64,000 bases of DNA, taken from positions 1,582,001-1,646,000 of the forward strand of contig AP024710.1 in the NCBI GenBank assembly GCA_024363285.1, read 5' to 3'. A model generated the notes under the pieces. The model did no database searches. It had not been told where the DNA came from and saw nothing but the letters and a program-made list of their open reading frames with translations. Of the stretch, positions 52,948 through 61,595 are shown piece by piece; the first letter of the stretch is position 1; every line of letters starts with the position of its first letter. This DNA is from Leptolinea sp. HRD-7 (GTDB lineage: Bacteria > Chloroflexota > Anaerolineae > Anaerolineales > Anaerolineaceae). The translations under genes and the position numbers were made by a program.

Positions 52948-53984
52948 TTGTTGTATTTCAATCCAAAATTGAGGATCTGTTGTACCAGCTCAGGACCGGT
53001 ATAGATGAGCCCGGTGTAAACCTGCACCAGCGCGGCGCCGGCATCGATCTTTTCCTGCGCGTCTTCGGGGGTGATGATGCCGCCGCTGGCGATCACCGGC
53101 AGTTTTCCGCCTGTGCGGGCAATGACCTTGCGGATCATTTCGGTATTAAGGTCTTTCAATGGTTTGCCGCTTAATCCGCCGATTTCATTGGCAAGGTTTG
53201 ATTCAAGTGGGGGGCGGTTGATGGTGGTATTGCTGATGATCACTCCATCGATCCCGGTGTGCATCACGGCTTCAAGAGCGCCGTCCAATTCATCATCGCT
53301 CAGATCCGGCGCCAGTTTGACGACCAGCGGCACGGAGCGTCCGGTGGCTTCGCAGGCAGCGGAGACTTCGGCACTCAATGGTTCCAGCAATTCCTCCAGT
53401 GCCTTCCGGGTTTGCAGTTCGCGCAGTCCTGGTGTGTTGGGTGAGCTGACGTTGATTGCCAGGTAATCGGACAGGGGGAAGAACTTGCGCGTCAATTGAA
53501 GGTAATCATCCAATGCCTTCTCATTCGGCGTGACTTTATTTTTTCCAATGTTGACCCCCAGAACAAAACCGTGCCCCCGGGCGTTTTTGATACGGTTCGC
53601 CAGGAAGTCAGCCCCTTTATTGGGGAAGCCCATACGGTTAATTACCGCTTCATCTTCTACCAGACGGAACACGCGGGGTTTCGGGTTACCCGGTTGAGCT
53701 TTGGGGGTGACGGTTCCCACCTCGATATGTCCAAAACCCAGAGCGGCCAAACCGCGCCAGCCCAAACCGTCTTTGTCGTATCCGGCGGCCATGCCGACCG
53801 GATTGGGGAACTTGATACCCATACAGGTAACTTCAGGTCCCTGATTTTTTGCCCGGTACATAGCCCGGACTATCGCCGTGGCAGGCGGAAACCAACCAGC
53901 CAACTGTAACATCGTTATGGTGGTGTGGTGTGCCTGTTCCGGGGTGAGCTTATAAATAAGCGGCCGAAACGTTTTATAGTTCAT
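52944..53984 (-). CDS. pyrD: Dihydroorotate dehydrogenase, quinone-dependent (class 2)
   Basis: 346 residues, FMN TIM barrel. Class 2 features: N-terminal helical extension (residues 1-40), NPVGMAAGYDKDG near 60, IEVGTVTPKAQPGNPKPRVFR, the catalytic Ser region AINVSSPNTPGLRELQ near 175, and IASGGIITPEDAQEKIDAGA. It oxidises dihydroorotate to orotate with a membrane quinone. ATG 53984 lies three bases after the pyrF/E stop. Confidence 0.95.
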   Translation of the reverse strand: MNYKTFRPLIYKLTPEQAHHTTITMLQLAGWFPPATAIVRAMYRAKNQGPEVTCMGIKFPNPVGMAAGYDKDGLGWRGLAALGFGHIEVGTVTPKAQPGNPKPRVFRLVEDEAVINRMGFPNKGADFLANRIKNARGHGFVLGVNIGKNKVTPNEKALDDYLQLTRKFFPLSDYLAINVSSPNTPGLRELQTRKALEELLEPLSAEVSAACEATGRSVPLVVKLAPDLSDDELDGALEAVMHTGIDGVIISNTTINRPPLESNLANEIGGLSGKPLKDLNTEMIRKVIARTGGKLPVIASGGIITPEDAQEKIDAGAALVQVYTGLIYTGPELVQQILNFGLKYNK

Positions 53985-53987
53985 GTT

Positions 53988-55424
53988 TTATTTTCCCGAT
54001 TGTTTCAAGAACTCCCGTACGGCTTTTATCTGTTCCAGTGGAATGCGTTCTTCTGCTTCCCAGTGATCCAGCAACCCCGTAAGGGTTAGGGCGGAATGCA
54101 GGTTGAAGCCGGCTGCCTCGAGTGATTCACGGGCACCGGATTGACGGTCGATCAGTACGGCAACATCTTCTACTATGAGACCGGCGGAGGTTAGTTTTTC
54201 AATGGCTTCAAATTTACTGCCGCCGGTAGTGGCCAGGTCGTCGATCACCACAACCCGTTCGCCGGGTTTGTAAAAGCCTTCGATCTCAGCGCGGGTGCCA
54301 TACGCTTTGACTTCCTTGCGGGGGTAGATCACCGGCCAGCCGGTTTGCAGGCTGATGGCTGTGGCAATAGGCAAAGCGGCATACGGTAAGGCTGCCAGAC
54401 GGTCAAACTTCAATTCTTTCAAGAGCGGTATAAAGGCAGCCGCAGCCTGAGCCAACAATTCAGGGTGTGATACCAGCTGGCGCAGGTCGATATAAATGGG
54501 TGAGGTCAACCCGGATTTGAGGGTGAATTTCCCGAAACCAATGCAGCCGTTTGTGAGCAGGCCTTCGGCCAGCGCGTCTGACATGCGGCGGTGGCCGTTG
54601 CCGCGCGCTACAGTTGCTGTCGGGTTGCTCTCTTTTACCTGGCGTTGAATTTCTTCGTGCAGGTCATGCGCGGCTTTGCGCATATCCGGCGCTTTGGAGA
54701 TGGCGCGGGATACCGGGATAAGCAGGCCGGATTTATCGGCACGCAGACCTTCTCGCAGCGCGGCGGAGAGGTCACCACCCTGTGCACCCACGCCGGGTGC
54801 CAGGATCCACATATCTGGAACCAGTTCTCGTACGCAGCGCAGGGCGTCGATCTGAGTGGCACCCACCACCAGACCGATATTGCTGCCGGTGTTCCACTCA
54901 TGGGCCAACAGGGCGACCTTTTCAAAGAGGCGAAGCGGTTTATGCTCACCGGCCAGGTGCAGGTCCTGCAGGTCAACGGCACCGGGATTGGATGTTTTGC
55001 AAAGCAGGAAGACACCCGTATTGGGGTTCTTCAAAAAAGGGAGGATCGAGTCATACCCCAGGTAGGGGTTGAGGGTAATGGCGCCGCCTTTGAGGTTCTC
55101 AAAGGCCGATCGCGCGTACGCTTCAGCGGTGGAAGAAATATCACCGCGTTTGCTGTCAAGAATGACCGGAATATCTGCCGGCACGGCAGCCACAACATCT
55201 TTCAGTGCCTGCCAGCCTTCCGGTCCAAAAGCTTCAAAGAAGGCGGTGTTGGGTTTGTATGCGGCCGCGACGTCTACCGTCGCTTCGATCAACCGCAGGC
55301 TGAAGTCCCGTGCGGCGCTGGCAGTCGGCTCTGCCAGGTCGTCAGGGCGCGGATCGATCCCTATGCATAACAGGGATCCGGTCTTCTTGCACCGTTCTTC
55401 CAATTGAGCGAAAAAGGGCTTCAT
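53988..55424 (-). CDS. pyrFE: Bifunctional OMP decarboxylase / orotate phosphoribosyltransferase
   Basis: About 478 residues. Residues 1 to about 275 are PyrF (IGIDPRPDDLAEP near 23, catalytic VILDSKRGDISSTA near 90). Residues about 285-478 are PyrE (TLKSGLTSPIYIDLRQL; PRPP loop VVVIDDLATTGGSKFE near 395). Together they make UMP from orotate. The order F-E is opposite to animal UMP synthase. A GTG at 55430 is in frame, but ATG 55424 after GAGGTGG fits better. Confidence 0.95.
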   Translation of the reverse strand: MKPFFAQLEERCKKTGSLLCIGIDPRPDDLAEPTASAARDFSLRLIEATVDVAAAYKPNTAFFEAFGPEGWQALKDVVAAVPADIPVILDSKRGDISSTAEAYARSAFENLKGGAITLNPYLGYDSILPFLKNPNTGVFLLCKTSNPGAVDLQDLHLAGEHKPLRLFEKVALLAHEWNTGSNIGLVVGATQIDALRCVRELVPDMWILAPGVGAQGGDLSAALREGLRADKSGLLIPVSRAISKAPDMRKAAHDLHEEIQRQVKESNPTATVARGNGHRRMSDALAEGLLTNGCIGFGKFTLKSGLTSPIYIDLRQLVSHPELLAQAAAAFIPLLKELKFDRLAALPYAALPIATAISLQTGWPVIYPRKEVKAYGTRAEIEGFYKPGERVVVIDDLATTGGSKFEAIEKLTSAGLIVEDVAVLIDRQSGARESLEAAGFNLHSALTLTGLLDHWEAEERIPLEQIKAVREFLKQSGK

Positions 55425-55445
55425 CTCCACCTCTTTTTTGCGTTA

Positions 55446-56438
55446 TTATACCTTGCCCAGAACCAGAGCGAGCAAAGCCATTCTGATATACAGACCGTAT
55501 TCCATCTGGCGGAAGTACGCGGCGCGCGGGTCATCATCCACTTCCATGGCAATTTCATTGACGCGTGGGAGCGGGTGCATAACGATCATTTCTTCTTTTG
55601 CTTTAGACATGGTGTCTGTTCCGATGACGTAGCTGCCTTTCACCGCTTCATACGAAGCTTCATCCGGGAAGCGTTCTTTCTGTACACGGGTGACATACAG
55701 CACATCGGAGTCGCCCAGGCAAGGATCGAGCTTGGTGTAAGCATTCTGGGGGATGTTCTTTTCTTTGACTTCATTGATTACCTCATCCGGCATGCTCAGC
55801 ACTTCGGGGGCCACGTAGTTGATCTTCACATCGAACAGGGTGAGCAGACGGGCCAGGCTGTGAACCGTGCGGCCGTGTTTCAGGTCTCCCAGCATGGTGA
55901 CAGTCAGACCGTCGATGCGGCCCATTTCCTGGTAGATGGTGAACAGGTCGAGCAGCGCCTGGGTGGGGTGTTCGCCCACACCGTCACCGGCATTGATGAC
56001 CGGTTTGCGGGCGTATTTTGCGGCAATGGCGGCGGAGCCGACTTCGGGGTGGCGCAGTACGATCACGTCGGCGTAGCATTCCAGCGAGCGGATGGTATCG
56101 GGCAGGGACTCGCCTTTGGAGACGGAAGAGTATTTCACTTCATTGATCGGAATAACCGAGCCGCCCAATCGTTCCATGGCGGAGGTGAAGGAGGCGGAGG
56201 TGCGTGTGGATGGTTCATAGAAGAGGTTGGCGAGGATCTTGCCTTTGAGCAGATCAAAGGTGCCAACGCGGCGAACCATACCCTGCATTTCTTTGGCAAC
56301 CGCGAAGATATAGTCGAGATCTTTTCGGTCAAATTGTTTGACGGAGATCACATCGGTTCCGTAGAAACGGGTTTCTTTGTGGTCGCCGAACGGCAGCACC
56401 GGGTTCGGGCGGAAGGCAGGGGGTTCATGAGGGGTCAT
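55446..56438 (-). CDS. pyrB: Aspartate carbamoyltransferase catalytic chain
   Basis: 330 residues. The carbamoyl-phosphate motif [12 protein letters not shown] near 72, then [20 protein letters not shown] near 148 and [10 protein letters not shown] near 285 are all present. It makes carbamoyl-aspartate, the committed step. No regulatory chain (pyrI) is adjacent. It is the second gene of the pyr operon, 41 bp after pyrC. Confidence 0.96.
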   Translation of the reverse strand: MTPHEPPAFRPNPVLPFGDHKETRFYGTDVISVKQFDRKDLDYIFAVAKEMQGMVRRVGTFDLLKGKILANLFYEPSTRTSASFTSAMERLGGSVIPINEVKYSSVSKGESLPDTIRSLECYADVIVLRHPEVGSAAIAAKYARKPVINAGDGVGEHPTQALLDLFTIYQEMGRIDGLTVTMLGDLKHGRTVHSLARLLTLFDVKINYVAPEVLSMPDEVINEVKEKNIPQNAYTKLDPCLGDSDVLYVTRVQKERFPDEASYEAVKGSYVIGTDTMSKAKEEMIVMHPLPRVNEIAMEVDDDPRAAYFRQMEYGLYIRMALLALVLGKV

Positions 56439-56479
56439 ACAAAATCTCCTTTATATATGGGTACGAATATGAGATGGAT

Positions 56480-57544
56480 TTATTCGGGTAATGCCGGCCG
56501 GATGTTGCGGCCGGTGCCGGGTGTTGACAGTATTTTGCCGTCTTTATAGACTACACGGCCGCGCAGGGTGACCGACGTCACGCGGCCGGTCATGCGGTAA
56601 CCTTCGTAGGGCGTCCAGCCGCAGCGGGTGAAAGTGTTCGCGGCGCTGAAGGTCCAGGTTTCCGCCGGGTCGATCTCTACGTAAGTTTCCGGCTGTTCCG
56701 GAAGGTGGAAGATGCGGCGCGGGTTGGTCACACAGCGGGTGATCACATCGTCCATGGTCAGGCGTCCCTGAGAGACGGCGGTGAGGTATAAGGGCAGCGC
56801 GCTTTCCAGCCCGGGGAAGCCCGGAGGGGGATTCTCGCCGTTCTTTTCGGCCAGGGTGTGCGGGGCATGGTCGGTGGCAAAGCAGTCGATCACGTCCAGG
56901 TTATCCCACATGGCCTGCACATCATTCGGTGACGAGAGGCGCGGGCGCACTTCAGAGCGGCCGAGGCCGATGGACGGGATGTCGGCGGTGCTCAGGAACA
57001 GGTGGTGCGGCGTCACTTCGCAGGTCACCGGGATGCCGCGCTCTTTGGCGGCACGGATCAATTCGATCTCGCTGCGCAGAGAGATGTGACACAGATGCAC
57101 CGGACGGTTGTAGACCTGCGCCAGCAATATGGCCGTTGCCAGTGACGGGCCTTCGGCGTGCACGCACAGCGGAGAGCCGGCCGGCCAGTTCCGTGCGTGG
57201 CGCATCCAGTCATACATGTTGTCCAGCTTCAGGGTGCCGAAGGTCTGGTCGAGGTACATTTTCAGCGCGCCGGTGTATGGAGCCAGGCTGGCGGCATCCA
57301 TCAGGTTGCCGGAACCCGCGCCCAGGTTCTGGGCGTAGTCACAGTGCGCTTTGGAGGCAGCCGCGGCCAGCGCTGAACGCAGGGTCTCCCGATCGGTCAC
57401 GGAGGGTCTGGTATTGGGCATCGCCAGAAGCATGGTCACGCCCCCGGCCAGGGCGGCACGGGTGCCGGTATCCCAGTCCTCTTTATGCTCACCGCCGGGT
57501 TCGCGCATGTGCACATGCGGGTCGATCAATCCAGGGATGCGCAT
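56480..57544 (-). CDS. pyrC: Dihydroorotase
   Basis: 354 residues, amidohydrolase fold. Metal ligands in GLIDPHVHMREPG at 5-17, LCHISLRSE near 150, and the Asp of DCFATDHAPHT near 225. PGFPGLESALPL near 247 is typical of type I dihydroorotases. It cyclises carbamoyl-aspartate. GGAGGG precedes ATG 57544. It heads the pyrC-pyrB-pyrF/E-pyrD operon; carA, carB and pyrK are not in the window. Confidence 0.94.
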   Translation of the reverse strand: MRIPGLIDPHVHMREPGGEHKEDWDTGTRAALAGGVTMLLAMPNTRPSVTDRETLRSALAAAASKAHCDYAQNLGAGSGNLMDAASLAPYTGALKMYLDQTFGTLKLDNMYDWMRHARNWPAGSPLCVHAEGPSLATAILLAQVYNRPVHLCHISLRSEIELIRAAKERGIPVTCEVTPHHLFLSTADIPSIGLGRSEVRPRLSSPNDVQAMWDNLDVIDCFATDHAPHTLAEKNGENPPPGFPGLESALPLYLTAVSQGRLTMDDVITRCVTNPRRIFHLPEQPETYVEIDPAETWTFSAANTFTRCGWTPYEGYRMTGRVTSVTLRGRVVYKDGKILSTPGTGRNIRPALPE

Positions 57545-57565
57545 TGGTACCCTCCATGAAAGGAC

Positions 57566-57594
57566 AAAAAAAGAGAGCCTGATAAAGGCTCTCT
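57566..57594 (-). terminator. Leader terminator (attenuator) upstream of pyrC
   Basis: On the minus strand a perfect eight-bp stem (57594-57587 with 57579-57572, loop TTTATCA) is followed by a run of seven T. It lies between the pyr promoter and the pyrC ribosome binding site, so it can only serve as an attenuator. Upstream leader sequences CGTCC (57658-57654) and GGACG (57619-57615) can pair. Confidence 0.8.
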
Positions 57595-57688
57595 AATAAA
57601 AACAAATAATACGTCGTCCACGCCGGTCAAAGGCCGTTCCAGTTTCAAAAGTCGGACGTGCGGGGGATTTTTGTACATGCCGTGCGCT

Positions 57689-57716
57689 ATTTTACCGGAA
57701 AACCTCAAAGAGTCAA
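57689..57716 (-). promoter_or_regulatory. Promoter of the pyr operon
   Basis: On the minus strand TTGACT (57716-57711), a 16-bp spacer ending CCGG, and TAAAAT (57694-57689). It is the clearest sigma70-like promoter in the window and gives a leader of about 135 bases before pyrC. Confidence 0.75.
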
Positions 57717-57843
57717 GGAGTTTGATTGTAAATTTTGTAATGGATTTGCCTGAAGAGGGTATTTCTTATTCAATTCTCAATATTTTCGGTTTAAATGAAT
57801 ATGGTACTGAAAATTATACTCCTCTGACAAAATATTATTTTTT

Positions 57844-59256
57844 TTATGAAGTAGAAAACAAATCAATTGCTATATTAACAATTATGTTTTTATACCTAAG
57901 AATTTGAAAGGTATCTTTTTTAAGTATTTTTACAAAAGCATTAAACTCATCATCAAGAATGGGATGTCTTATTTCTTTTTGTTGAAATTTATCTAATTGT
58001 TGTGAAAACAACCATTTTCTTGTTTTCCAATTCGAGTTAGATTGTAGCATCTCTGAAAAAATCTCAGTTATTGAAGCGGATTTTTGCCAAAGAATACCGA
58101 TGAGTTGATCAAATTCTTCTATAGATAAAAATATTATTTGTTCATGAGGTATTAAGTTTGAGTCAATTTGCCTCTCTGCCAATATTGGCGCTACAGATTC
58201 TTCGATAAATTCTTCCCATGCGATATCACCAGGACCTAAATATAAGTCTTTATATGTAACAACCATAAGAAAAAAATTCGTTCTATTTAATATATTCAGA
58301 TTATCTTGAGCTTGTTTTATTGAATTTGCCAACGAGAATCCTTGGATTACCCCTTTGATTACACTATCTTGGAGTTCATGTTGTAGTGGTTTGTTTTTAG
58401 GATTTACCTTTACTATTGGACGCATTTCAATTGCCTTGACTTCGATCAATAAAGCAAATTCAGAGAATGGGAGAAGAAAATCAACAACATTTTCCTTCGG
58501 AAATGCACGGAATAAATCTTTTTCTATGTAGTGTGCAAATCCTAATGAAGATATACATCTTCCTACATATTTTTCTAATTCCGTGCCAAATTTCTCGGCT
58601 AAAGAACTTCCACCCTCAGATTTCATAACGTCATAAAAAATATTTGAAATTGTTTCCTTTAATACTTCTTGTGAATAAACGAGAATTTTTTCTTCGATTT
58701 TAAGAAATGGATATCTGACAAAAGGAGATATTTCAGTTAATTGTAAGAAAGGGTTTTCTATGAGCTGTTTCCGGTTATTTAGAAACTTTTTTACATCATC
58801 AGGCAATAATGAAATTGCACTACAAAAGGAATTAATTTCGTGTTTTGAATAATCTAGGTTGTGGAACAAATCACCAGGAGAAAAAATAAACGCTCTAGGG
58901 TTATTCATTAACCATGCCCAAACTAGCCAGGATAGTTCGAGAAAATACTCTATATCATCTAGCTTTAAAGACTCTTCTATCGTTTTTCGAATTGGATTAT
59001 CAGTTGGTAGACTACAAAATAATACTTTTTGGCGTGAAATAGTCCAAGCTCTAAATTTCTTTTGTATCCAAAACTGTTGAAAAGCAAGTGTCCTTATGAA
59101 TTTTTGTATATCAGTAGGTCTATCACCCAATAAAAAAGGATTTGTTTCAGCACCTTCAAAATTATCAATAAGATTCATGAGCTTATTCAAAATATTTTCA
59201 TCTGAGTGTCGATATGGGTAATTTGAACTCCCAAATTCAAATGCCCATTTGATCAC
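57844..59256 (-). CDS. AT-rich unknown protein, putative PD-(D/E)xK nuclease
   Basis: 470 residues from GTG 59256, but that start has no ribosome binding site and the frame stays open up to 59388. Residues about 255-300 look like a restriction-type nuclease core: Asp in NVVDFLLP, then LLIEVKA (E-x-K) on the next strand, preceded by a helical region (SSLAEKFGTELEKYVGR) as in many PD-(D/E)xK proteins. The gene is much richer in A+T than its neighbours, which suggests transfer. A role in phage defence is a guess. The pyr promoter lies 128 bases after its stop. Confidence 0.75.
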   Translation of the reverse strand: MIKWAFEFGSSNYPYRHSDENILNKLMNLIDNFEGAETNPFLLGDRPTDIQKFIRTLAFQQFWIQKKFRAWTISRQKVLFCSLPTDNPIRKTIEESLKLDDIEYFLELSWLVWAWLMNNPRAFIFSPGDLFHNLDYSKHEINSFCSAISLLPDDVKKFLNNRKQLIENPFLQLTEISPFVRYPFLKIEEKILVYSQEVLKETISNIFYDVMKSEGGSSLAEKFGTELEKYVGRCISSLGFAHYIEKDLFRAFPKENVVDFLLPFSEFALLIEVKAIEMRPIVKVNPKNKPLQHELQDSVIKGVIQGFSLANSIKQAQDNLNILNRTNFFLMVVTYKDLYLGPGDIAWEEFIEESVAPILAERQIDSNLIPHEQIIFLSIEEFDQLIGILWQKSASITEIFSEMLQSNSNWKTRKWLFSQQLDKFQQKEIRHPILDDEFNAFVKILKKDTFQILRYKNIIVNIAIDLFSTS

Positions 59257-59411
59257 AAGAAGGAGACGCCATGGTAGAAAGCCTTGCCATTCATAAATCG
59301 ATTTTGATTCAATTTCTCGAAGTTTTGTTGTGGCAGAAATAACTAACGATGCCGTTTCTAATTTTCGTATCTGGTTTCGTATTTTTTTTTAAATTCATCA
59401 TAAAAACTCAT
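59257..59411 (-). other. Upstream start of the AT-rich gene, out of frame at an A9 tract
   Basis: ATG 59411 has AAGGGG seven bases upstream and encodes MSFYDEFKKK before nine A (59390-59382). In the zero frame it stops at a TAG (about 59360-59358). A -1 shift in the A-run joins it to an open frame (IRNQIRKLETASLV to PWRLLLVIKWAFEF) that runs into the 470-residue frame without a stop. The full product would be about 522 residues. It may be programmed slippage, phase variation, a mutation or a sequencing error. Confidence 0.75.
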
Positions 59412-59781
59412 AATTAGGCCCCTTATAAGTTTTACCAGATCTTTTTCTTCAAAAACAAGGATTAAAATTTTCGATTTTAATAAATAAACAATTGGTTCAA
59501 GATATCAAAAAATCCAACAATCACTGTCTTAAATCTAAACTCCTATATTCCATTTTTACTTTAATATTTGTAAAGTCTAAACCCCACAATAAATTGATTA
59601 TATAAAAATTTTTCTAGAATTATATTCTGAATGATAAACCTCGCTAAACATGTGATCATAAAGCTAAACATGTATTTGAATGATCGTATACTTATTCATT
59701 TGTAAAAATGTGCGTTTTGCTATCGTCAATATGAGACAATTTGGTTATTTCATTAAGTAATTCTCAACATATTTACGATCA
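59412..59781. other. AT-rich spacer between the nuclease-like gene and azlD
   Basis: No gene is supported in these 370 bp. On the minus strand two TATAAT boxes (59602-59597 and 59624-59619) could start transcription of the nuclease-like gene. GCTAAACATGT occurs twice, at 59643-59653 and 59663-59673, exactly 20 bp apart, as an operator might. Confidence 0.5.
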
Positions 59782-60117
59782 TTACTGAATTAAAGGCACA
59801 ACGTACTGTAGTAGCCACAAAATGACCATGCCGCTGGCAATGGTGACCAGCACATTGCGTGTCTTCAGCGCGATGACGGCCGCCAGCAATCCGGCGATCA
59901 GCCGCAGGTTGGTGACGGAGAATTGAACCGAGCCGTCGCGTACCAGCAGTTCGGGTAACACGATGGCGGAGAATACCGCCGGCGGCACCAGCCGCAGGAT
60001 GCGTTCCATGAAGTCCGGCATCTTGAAATGCTGGAAGATCAGGATGAAAGACAGGCGCAGCAGGTAGGTGCCCAGACCGCCCAGAATGAGGATCAGCCAC
60101 AGGTTCAGCGAGTCCAT
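59782..60117 (-). CDS. azlD: AzlD branched-chain amino acid export subunit
   Basis: 111 residues with four membrane segments. The start LILGGLGTYLLRLSFILIF and VPPAVFSAIVLPELL near 45 are AzlD features. With AzlC it exports branched-chain amino acids (or analogues). It overlaps the end of azlC by 13 bp. A longer frame on the same strand (59753-60211) is a shadow. Confidence 0.92.
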   Translation of the reverse strand: MDSLNLWLILILGGLGTYLLRLSFILIFQHFKMPDFMERILRLVPPAVFSAIVLPELLVRDGSVQFSVTNLRLIAGLLAAVIALKTRNVLVTIASGMVILWLLQYVVPLIQ

Positions 60118-60794
60118 CGGTCAACTCCATAACCCGCGGCGATTCCCAGAATGGCAGCCGTGACCAACCCGAGCTGGAACGGCATACCGCGCAGCAGCAC
60201 GGCGGCAACACCGCCCACCACTGCCGCGACGGCGGTTGAACGGTCCCGGATGGACGGGACGGACAATGCCAGGAAGGTCAGCGCGATGGTGAAATCGAGC
60301 GACCAGTTGGCGGGTACCTGCCCGCCGGCGAACACGCCTACGGCCGTGGATGCCTGCCAGGTGACCCACAATGCCATGCCGGCGCCCAGAAAATACCAGT
60401 TTTTGTGCGGCATTTCCGGTTCCTCGTTGAAACGCGTGACCGTCATGGCGAAAGCTTCATCTGTCAACAGGTAGGACAGGAAGGTCTTCCAGCCGATGGT
60501 CATCCCTTTGAAATGCGGGGAAATGGTGGCGGAATACATCACATGGCGCAGGTTGACCACGATGATCGAAAAGATCACCACCGTAGCCAGCGCGCCGTTG
60601 GCGATCAACTGGGTGGCGGCAAATTGCGCGCTGCCCGAGAAAACGACGGACGACATCAGGAACGCCTGCAGCGGTGGGATGCCCGCGTTGACGGCGGCGA
60701 TGCCATAGATCAGCCCGAAGGGCATAACCCCCAGCAATATGGGTAACAGATCGCGAACACCGCGGAAGAATTGAGAACGGGTTGTAGTGTTCAT
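60105..60794 (-). CDS. azlC: AzlC branched-chain amino acid export permease
   Basis: 229 residues with about five or six membrane segments. AzlC signatures: LLGVMPFGLIYGIAAVNAG near 17, the FSGSAQFAATQLIANG stretch near 51, and SYLLTDEAFAMTVTRF near 108. It forms the large subunit of the AzlCD exporter. No ribosome binding site precedes ATG 60794; TATAAT ends 14 bases upstream, giving a leader of only a few bases. Confidence 0.93.
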   Translation of the reverse strand: MNTTTRSQFFRGVRDLLPILLGVMPFGLIYGIAAVNAGIPPLQAFLMSSVVFSGSAQFAATQLIANGALATVVIFSIIVVNLRHVMYSATISPHFKGMTIGWKTFLSYLLTDEAFAMTVTRFNEEPEMPHKNWYFLGAGMALWVTWQASTAVGVFAGGQVPANWSLDFTIALTFLALSVPSIRDRSTAVAAVVGGVAAVLLRGMPFQLGLVTAAILGIAAGYGVDRWTR

Positions 60795-60808
60795 AGCGTA
60801 ATTGCGTG

Positions 60809-60814
60809 ATTATA
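60809..60814 (-). promoter_or_regulatory. -10 box of azlCD
   Basis: On the minus strand CCGGTATAAT (TATAAT 60814-60809) lies 14 bases before ATG 60794. Confidence 0.55.
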
Positions 60815-60879
60815 CCGGATGCGCCTTCCATCGCGGGGTATGCGGCTGTGATTAATAAAAAGATTACAATATCGGACGG

Positions 60880-61467
60880 TTATTTCAAAAGGTTGCTAAT
60901 TTCGGATGACAGAGCGAACGCGTATTCACGGGCGCGGATGCCAGATACCAACGTCAACGTTTTGCCCGATGTGGTATGCAGGATCACATTAAACATCGCG
61001 GAATACCCGGAGGTCAAACGGGTGCCGGAATATCCTGAACCGCGGGATTGTCCCACCTTTTGCCATTCCACTCCGGTAATTGTGTTACGATGCAGGTTAA
61101 AGTTCCCCAGACCCGGCAACGGGCCATGGCGCGCCGACAGGGTGTCTTCACTCCATTCAAAAGTGGATGTGTTTAACAGCAACAACAATCCACGATACAC
61201 AAGGATCAAACCGATTATGAAAAAGAATCCATCGATCAATATTAGGGAAAAATTTGATCCGCCGGTGAAGATCGCTGCCACTCCGGTGTAACTGGCCACG
61301 ACAACAATAATCCCGAAAATAAGGATAAGAATTTCAAGTATTCTGGCTGCCCAGCCGCCAACGCCATAGAACCATCGGAAAGTAACGCGTGTACTTCTGC
61401 CATCGGTATAACGGATCAGACCGGGCATCAATATCTGAAAATCCATCCCGTTTGTGCTGGTATTCAT
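60880..61467 (-). CDS. Membrane protein with PH-like domain, paralogue 1
   Basis: About 195 residues. Two adjacent membrane segments (about 45-67 and 75-98) separate a short N-terminal part from a C-terminal soluble domain (TFEWSEDTLSARHGPLPGLG; ITGVEWQKVG; SGIRAREYAFALSSEISNLL) that resembles bacterial PH-like domains. Its arrangement matches the next upstream gene, with shared pattern H-x-PLP-x-x-G and I-x-x-x-x-W. AAGGAGGGG precedes ATG 61467; the frame is open to 61566. Confidence 0.72.
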   Translation of the reverse strand: MNTSTNGMDFQILMPGLIRYTDGRSTRVTFRWFYGVGGWAARILEILILIFGIIVVVASYTGVAAIFTGGSNFSLILIDGFFFIIGLILVYRGLLLLLNTSTFEWSEDTLSARHGPLPGLGNFNLHRNTITGVEWQKVGQSRGSGYSGTRLTSGYSAMFNVILHTTSGKTLTLVSGIRAREYAFALSSEISNLLK

Positions 61468-61595
61468 TACCCCTCCTTTGATGGGATCCAGGATATTGTG
61501 ACGGTCTATCGTTTGATAACCAGTAAATTCTGCTTTCAACAATAATGGGTGCTCATCAGATGTCAATCATAGCACGTATTAATTCACTATGCGTT

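Noticed and set aside
57601-57660. PyrR binding element in the pyr leader
   Set aside because: The expected conserved loop bases are missing; only general pairing is visible.
57671-57907. A 78-codon plus-strand frame in the AT-rich edge region
   Set aside because: No ribosome binding site; it crosses the pyr promoter and the end of the nuclease-like gene on the other strand.
57700-59781. Mobile element or prophage carrying the AT-rich gene
   Set aside because: Composition suggests transfer, but I found no integrase, transposase, terminal repeats or tRNA target at the edges.
59753-60211. A 152-codon frame overlapping azlD and azlC on the minus strand
   Set aside because: It is Arg/Pro/His-rich in the wrong frame of two clear membrane-protein genes.
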